From contig CAZCBD010000126.1 of assembly GCA_964496755.1 (NCBI GenBank), positions 1-8,392 on the forward strand: a DNA stretch of 8,392 bases, in the 5' to 3' direction. Position 1 is the stretch's first letter, and the number at the start of each line of letters is the position of its first letter. This DNA is from CAZCBD01 sp964496755 (GTDB lineage Bacteria; Bacteroidota; Ignavibacteria; Ignavibacteriales; Melioribacteraceae). A model generated the notes under the pieces. That model was not told the DNA's origin. It searched no databases and was given only the letters and a program-made list of their open reading frames with translations. This document shows, piece after piece, positions 6,278 through 8,392 of the stretch. A program made the position numbers and the translations under genes.

Positions 6278-7432
6278 ATGAAAAAACTTTTATTTGCTAT
6301 TTTATGTAGCGTCTTTTTTGTATCAGCAATTAATTTTGCACAAGAGAAAGAAGAAAAAAAGGAAAAAAAAGACAGACATCAGTTTGAAATGCTTTATCAA
6401 ATTCCAACTACCGATGTAATTAGTCAAGGAAGAACCGGCACCTGCTGGTCTTTTGCTACCACTTCTTTTGTTGAAACAGAGTTAATTAGAATTACCGGAA
6501 AGAAAATCGATCTTTCCGAAATGTTTAATACAAAAATGAAATACAAACAAAAAGCCGACTTGTATGTTCGCTATCATGGCACCATGCCGTTTTCGCCCGG
6601 CGGACAGGCACACGATGTTTTACATGTAATTAAAAAATATGGTTTTGTTCCCGTTTCTGTTTTCGATGGAAAAAATATCGGAGAAAAGAATCACAATCAT
6701 TCCGAATTGCACAATGTATTAAAAGGATTTCTTGACGGTGTTGTTAAAGGAAGAAAATTAACCCCACGCTGGAAAGAGGCTTTCAATGCTATTTTGGATG
6801 TTTATTTCGGAAAAACCCCGGATACATTTGAATACGACGGAAATACTTATACACCAAAATCTTTTGTTGAATTTACAGGTTTTAATCCCGACAACTATAT
6901 TGAATTTACTTCTTATACACATCATCCGTTCTATGAAAAAATAGACTTGGAAATGCCTGATAATTTTACACATTCAAAATATTACAATTTGCCGATAGAC
7001 GAAATGATGGCTATTGTTGATAATGCCTTGGAAAATGGTTATTCGGTTGCTTTTGATGGCGATATGAGTGACAAGTTTTTTAGAAAAAAAGAATGTTATG
7101 CAGTAGTACCGGAAGATCCTGAAACAGTGGATGATGATAAATCAGTCCCTGAAAAAGAAAAAATCGTAACTCAAGAAATACGTCAAAAAGCATTCGATAA
7201 TTATGAAAGTACCGACGATCATCTAATGCATTTGGTTGGAATTGCCAAAGATCAAAACGGAACAAAATTTTATCTCACTAAAAACAGCTGGGGAATAAAA
7301 TCCGGTAAAAAAGACAGAAAATACAAAGGTTACTGGTATATGTCAGAACAATATGTAAAATTGCGCGGATTGGCTTTCACTGTTCATAAAGATGCAATTC
7401 CTGATGAAATAAAGGAAAAGCTAGGTTTATAA
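6278..7432 (+). CDS. Secreted C1-family cysteine peptidase (bleomycin hydrolase / aminopeptidase C-like)
   Basis: A 384-residue papain-fold peptidase with an N-terminal signal peptide (MKKLLFAILCSVFFVSAINFAQ), so it should act outside the cytoplasm. Catalytic residues are all visible: Gln50 (oxyanion) and Cys56 in SQGRTGTCWSFA; His315 in DDHLMHLVGIAKD, placed by its distance to the conserved Gly; and Asn336 in LTKNSWG. The Cys-to-His distance (~260 residues) and the opening 'TGTCWSFA..SFVETELIR' resemble aminopeptidase C/bleomycin hydrolase rather than plain papain. A short Lys/Glu-rich segment (residues 23-33) follows the signal peptide, and a charged loop (~270-300) precedes the His. Its start is fixed by GGGGGAG. 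A terminator follows. Known family activity is removal of N-terminal residues from peptides; the actual specificity here is unknown. It is shorter than the ~450 residues usual for the family. Confidence 0.9.
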   Translation: MKKLLFAILCSVFFVSAINFAQEKEEKKEKKDRHQFEMLYQIPTTDVISQGRTGTCWSFATTSFVETELIRITGKKIDLSEMFNTKMKYKQKADLYVRYHGTMPFSPGGQAHDVLHVIKKYGFVPVSVFDGKNIGEKNHNHSELHNVLKGFLDGVVKGRKLTPRWKEAFNAILDVYFGKTPDTFEYDGNTYTPKSFVEFTGFNPDNYIEFTSYTHHPFYEKIDLEMPDNFTHSKYYNLPIDEMMAIVDNALENGYSVAFDGDMSDKFFRKKECYAVVPEDPETVDDDKSVPEKEKIVTQEIRQKAFDNYESTDDHLMHLVGIAKDQNGTKFYLTKNSWGIKSGKKDRKYKGYWYMSEQYVKLRGLAFTVHKDAIPDEIKEKLGL

Positions 7433-7451
7433 TTTTAGCAAACCATTAACA

Positions 7452-7482
7452 AAAAAAGCGTGCTATATAAGCACGCTTTTTT
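7452..7482 (+). terminator. Rho-independent terminator of the C1 peptidase gene (near symmetric)
   Basis: The stem GCGTGCT / AGCACGC (7458-7464 with 7470-7476) has a 5-nt loop. It is flanked by seven A on the left and six T on the right, which extend the pairing. It begins about 20 bases after the stop. The A and T tracts make it able to act in both directions. Confidence 0.9.
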
Positions 7483-7506
7483 ACTTTAAATTAATTTAAA
7501 TAATAA

Positions 7507-7529
7507 AAGCCCGACTTGCAGTCGGGCTT
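7507..7529 (-). terminator. Rho-independent terminator of the OmpA-family gene
   Basis: The perfect 9-bp stem AAGCCCGAC / GTCGGGCTT has a 5-nt loop and lies 11 bases after the minus-strand stop at 7541. On the minus strand it continues into TTATTATTT, a modest T-rich tail. Together with the preceding hairpin it insulates two convergent genes. Confidence 0.8.
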
Positions 7530-7540
7530 AATGATAAATA

Positions 7541-8392
7541 TTAGTTAATTACTTTTATCTCTATTCGTCTGTTGTTACTACGACCTTTAGAAGTATCATT
7601 CGTATCAATCGGTCTATCCGGTCCTAAACCTTTAGTCGAGATTCTATTTTTATTAATTCCTTTTCTAACAAACCAAGTTTTAACTTTTTCTGCACGTTGC
7701 TTTGAAAGTCTTATATTATACTTATATGCACCGGTATTATCAGTGTGACCAATAATCAGAATTTTCAAATCGGGATTTTCTTTTAGAATTTTCAAATCTT
7801 CATTTAAAATTTTCAATGAATATTTTTCAATTCTTGATTTGTTAGTTTGGAAATGAATTGATTTAAACTTAAATGTTTTATTAGGACTGATTTTTTTAGC
7901 AACCTCTTTTTGCACATCGTCATTGGCATCAAGCGGATTTAGATTTCTTGCAATTTCCAAATCATCGTTTAATGAACCACCGTCGGTATCCTTATTTAGA
8001 GGATTAGTGTTGTATTTATAAATTTCATCATAATCGGAAAGATTATCTTTATCCGTATCAACATCAAGCGGATTGGTTTTCTTTTTAATTTCTTTGCCAT
8101 CAGTTAATTTATCGCCATCAGTATCTTTGTTCAACGGGTTAGTTTTAAACTCAAGGATTTCTTCCGCATCGCTTAAACCATCTGCATCGGAATCACGGTT
8201 ATTCGGATTGGTTTTATATTTTTTTACTTCTTCAAAATCATTTAACCCGTCACCGTCGCCGTCTTTTTCAAGCGGGTTTGTTTTATAAGTTTGCACCTCT
8301 TCTTTGTCGGTCAATCCGTCACCGTCGGTATCAATTGCATATTTGTTTGTACCTAATTGCTCTTCCAAATCATTTTTTAAAACTTCAACAAC
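7541..8392 (-). CDS. OmpA-family protein with thrombospondin type 3 calcium-binding repeats (5' end missing)
   Basis: The frame is open through the right edge (283 residues visible, beginning VVEVLKND), so the true start, signal peptide and any beta-barrel are outside. A TTG at 8368 could only be an internal codon. Six acidic repeats of 22-23 residues (about 7922-8332) follow the pattern DxDxDGLxDxEE...Y.TNPL.., and the tail of an earlier one (NDLEEQLGTNK) is at the edge. Such repeats bind Ca2+ and form stiff linkers. An OmpA C-terminal domain follows (7541 to ~7870): FKSIHFQTNKS, IIGHTDNTG, LSKQRAEKVKTWF, and SNNRRIEI with the Asp and Arg that bind peptidoglycan diaminopimelate. Role (inferred): outer-membrane to peptidoglycan tether. 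The last three repeats lose Ca2+ ligands (DTDGDK, DTDKDN, DTDGGS). It ends in its own terminator. Confidence 0.92.
   Translation of the reverse strand, partial: VVEVLKNDLEEQLGTNKYAIDTDGDGLTDKEEVQTYKTNPLEKDGDGDGLNDFEEVKKYKTNPNNRDSDADGLSDAEEILEFKTNPLNKDTDGDKLTDGKEIKKKTNPLDVDTDKDNLSDYDEIYKYNTNPLNKDTDGGSLNDDLEIARNLNPLDANDDVQKEVAKKISPNKTFKFKSIHFQTNKSRIEKYSLKILNEDLKILKENPDLKILIIGHTDNTGAYKYNIRLSKQRAEKVKTWFVRKGINKNRISTKGLGPDRPIDTNDTSKGRSNNRRIEIKVIN

Noticed and set aside
8366..8368. TTG at 8368 as start of the OmpA-family gene
   Set aside because: The frame stays open to the edge, the preceding residues belong to an earlier repeat, and a signal peptide is expected upstream.
1..8392. tRNA, rRNA, insertion sequence, prophage or defence genes
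   Set aside because: No matching structures, terminal repeats, transposase motifs or effector domains were recognised on either strand.

Overview
The window is an AT-rich, densely coded stretch that looks like a bacterium of the FCB group (Bacteroidota, or more specifically an Ignavibacteria-like lineage). No rRNA gene or other strict phylogenetic marker is present, so this rests on gene content: an OmpA protein with thrombospondin type 3 repeats, a secreted bleomycin-hydrolase-like C1 peptidase, a lipoprotein Ntn-hydrolase, a DUF11/choice-of-anchor A surface protein, and putative promoters with the Bacteroidota-type -7 box TAnnTTTG. A run of exactly 100 N (3636-3735) shows that this is a scaffolded draft assembly.

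Layout, left to right. 1-1962 (minus, 3' end beyond the left edge) encodes a large exported surface protein of at least 654 residues. It has a signal peptide, a Cys-Gln thioester-type adhesin domain, an Ig/invasin-like segment, a DUF11 repeat and a choice-of-anchor A domain. 1963-2181 is non-coding. 2182-3847 (minus) is an RlmD/TrmA-family rRNA m5U methyltransferase whose N-terminal TRAM domain carries an in-frame 15-bp tandem repeat (SENKI units); the N gap falls inside this array. Eight bases upstream lies a class I SAM methyltransferase (3856-4557, minus). The two probably form an operon with its own promoter. A strong terminator (4632-4659) separates them from a small SpoIIAA/STAS-like protein (4694-5056, minus), which follows an isoaspartyl peptidase/asparaginase lipoprotein (5122-6192, minus).

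The isoaspartyl peptidase is divergent from a secreted C1-family cysteine peptidase (6278-7432, plus) across an 85-bp intergenic region. That peptidase converges on an OmpA-family protein (7541-8392, minus, 5' end beyond the right edge), and two back-to-back hairpin terminators lie between them.

Functionally the window mixes cell-envelope proteins (surface adhesin-like protein, OmpA/TSP3 protein), extracytoplasmic peptide breakdown (C1 peptidase and isoaspartyl peptidase) and nucleic acid or small-molecule methylation. I see no mobile element, CRISPR array or defence system. The most unusual items are the predicted thioester adhesin domain in a presumed diderm of the FCB group and the expandable pentapeptide repeat inserted in the TRAM domain of a housekeeping rRNA methyltransferase.
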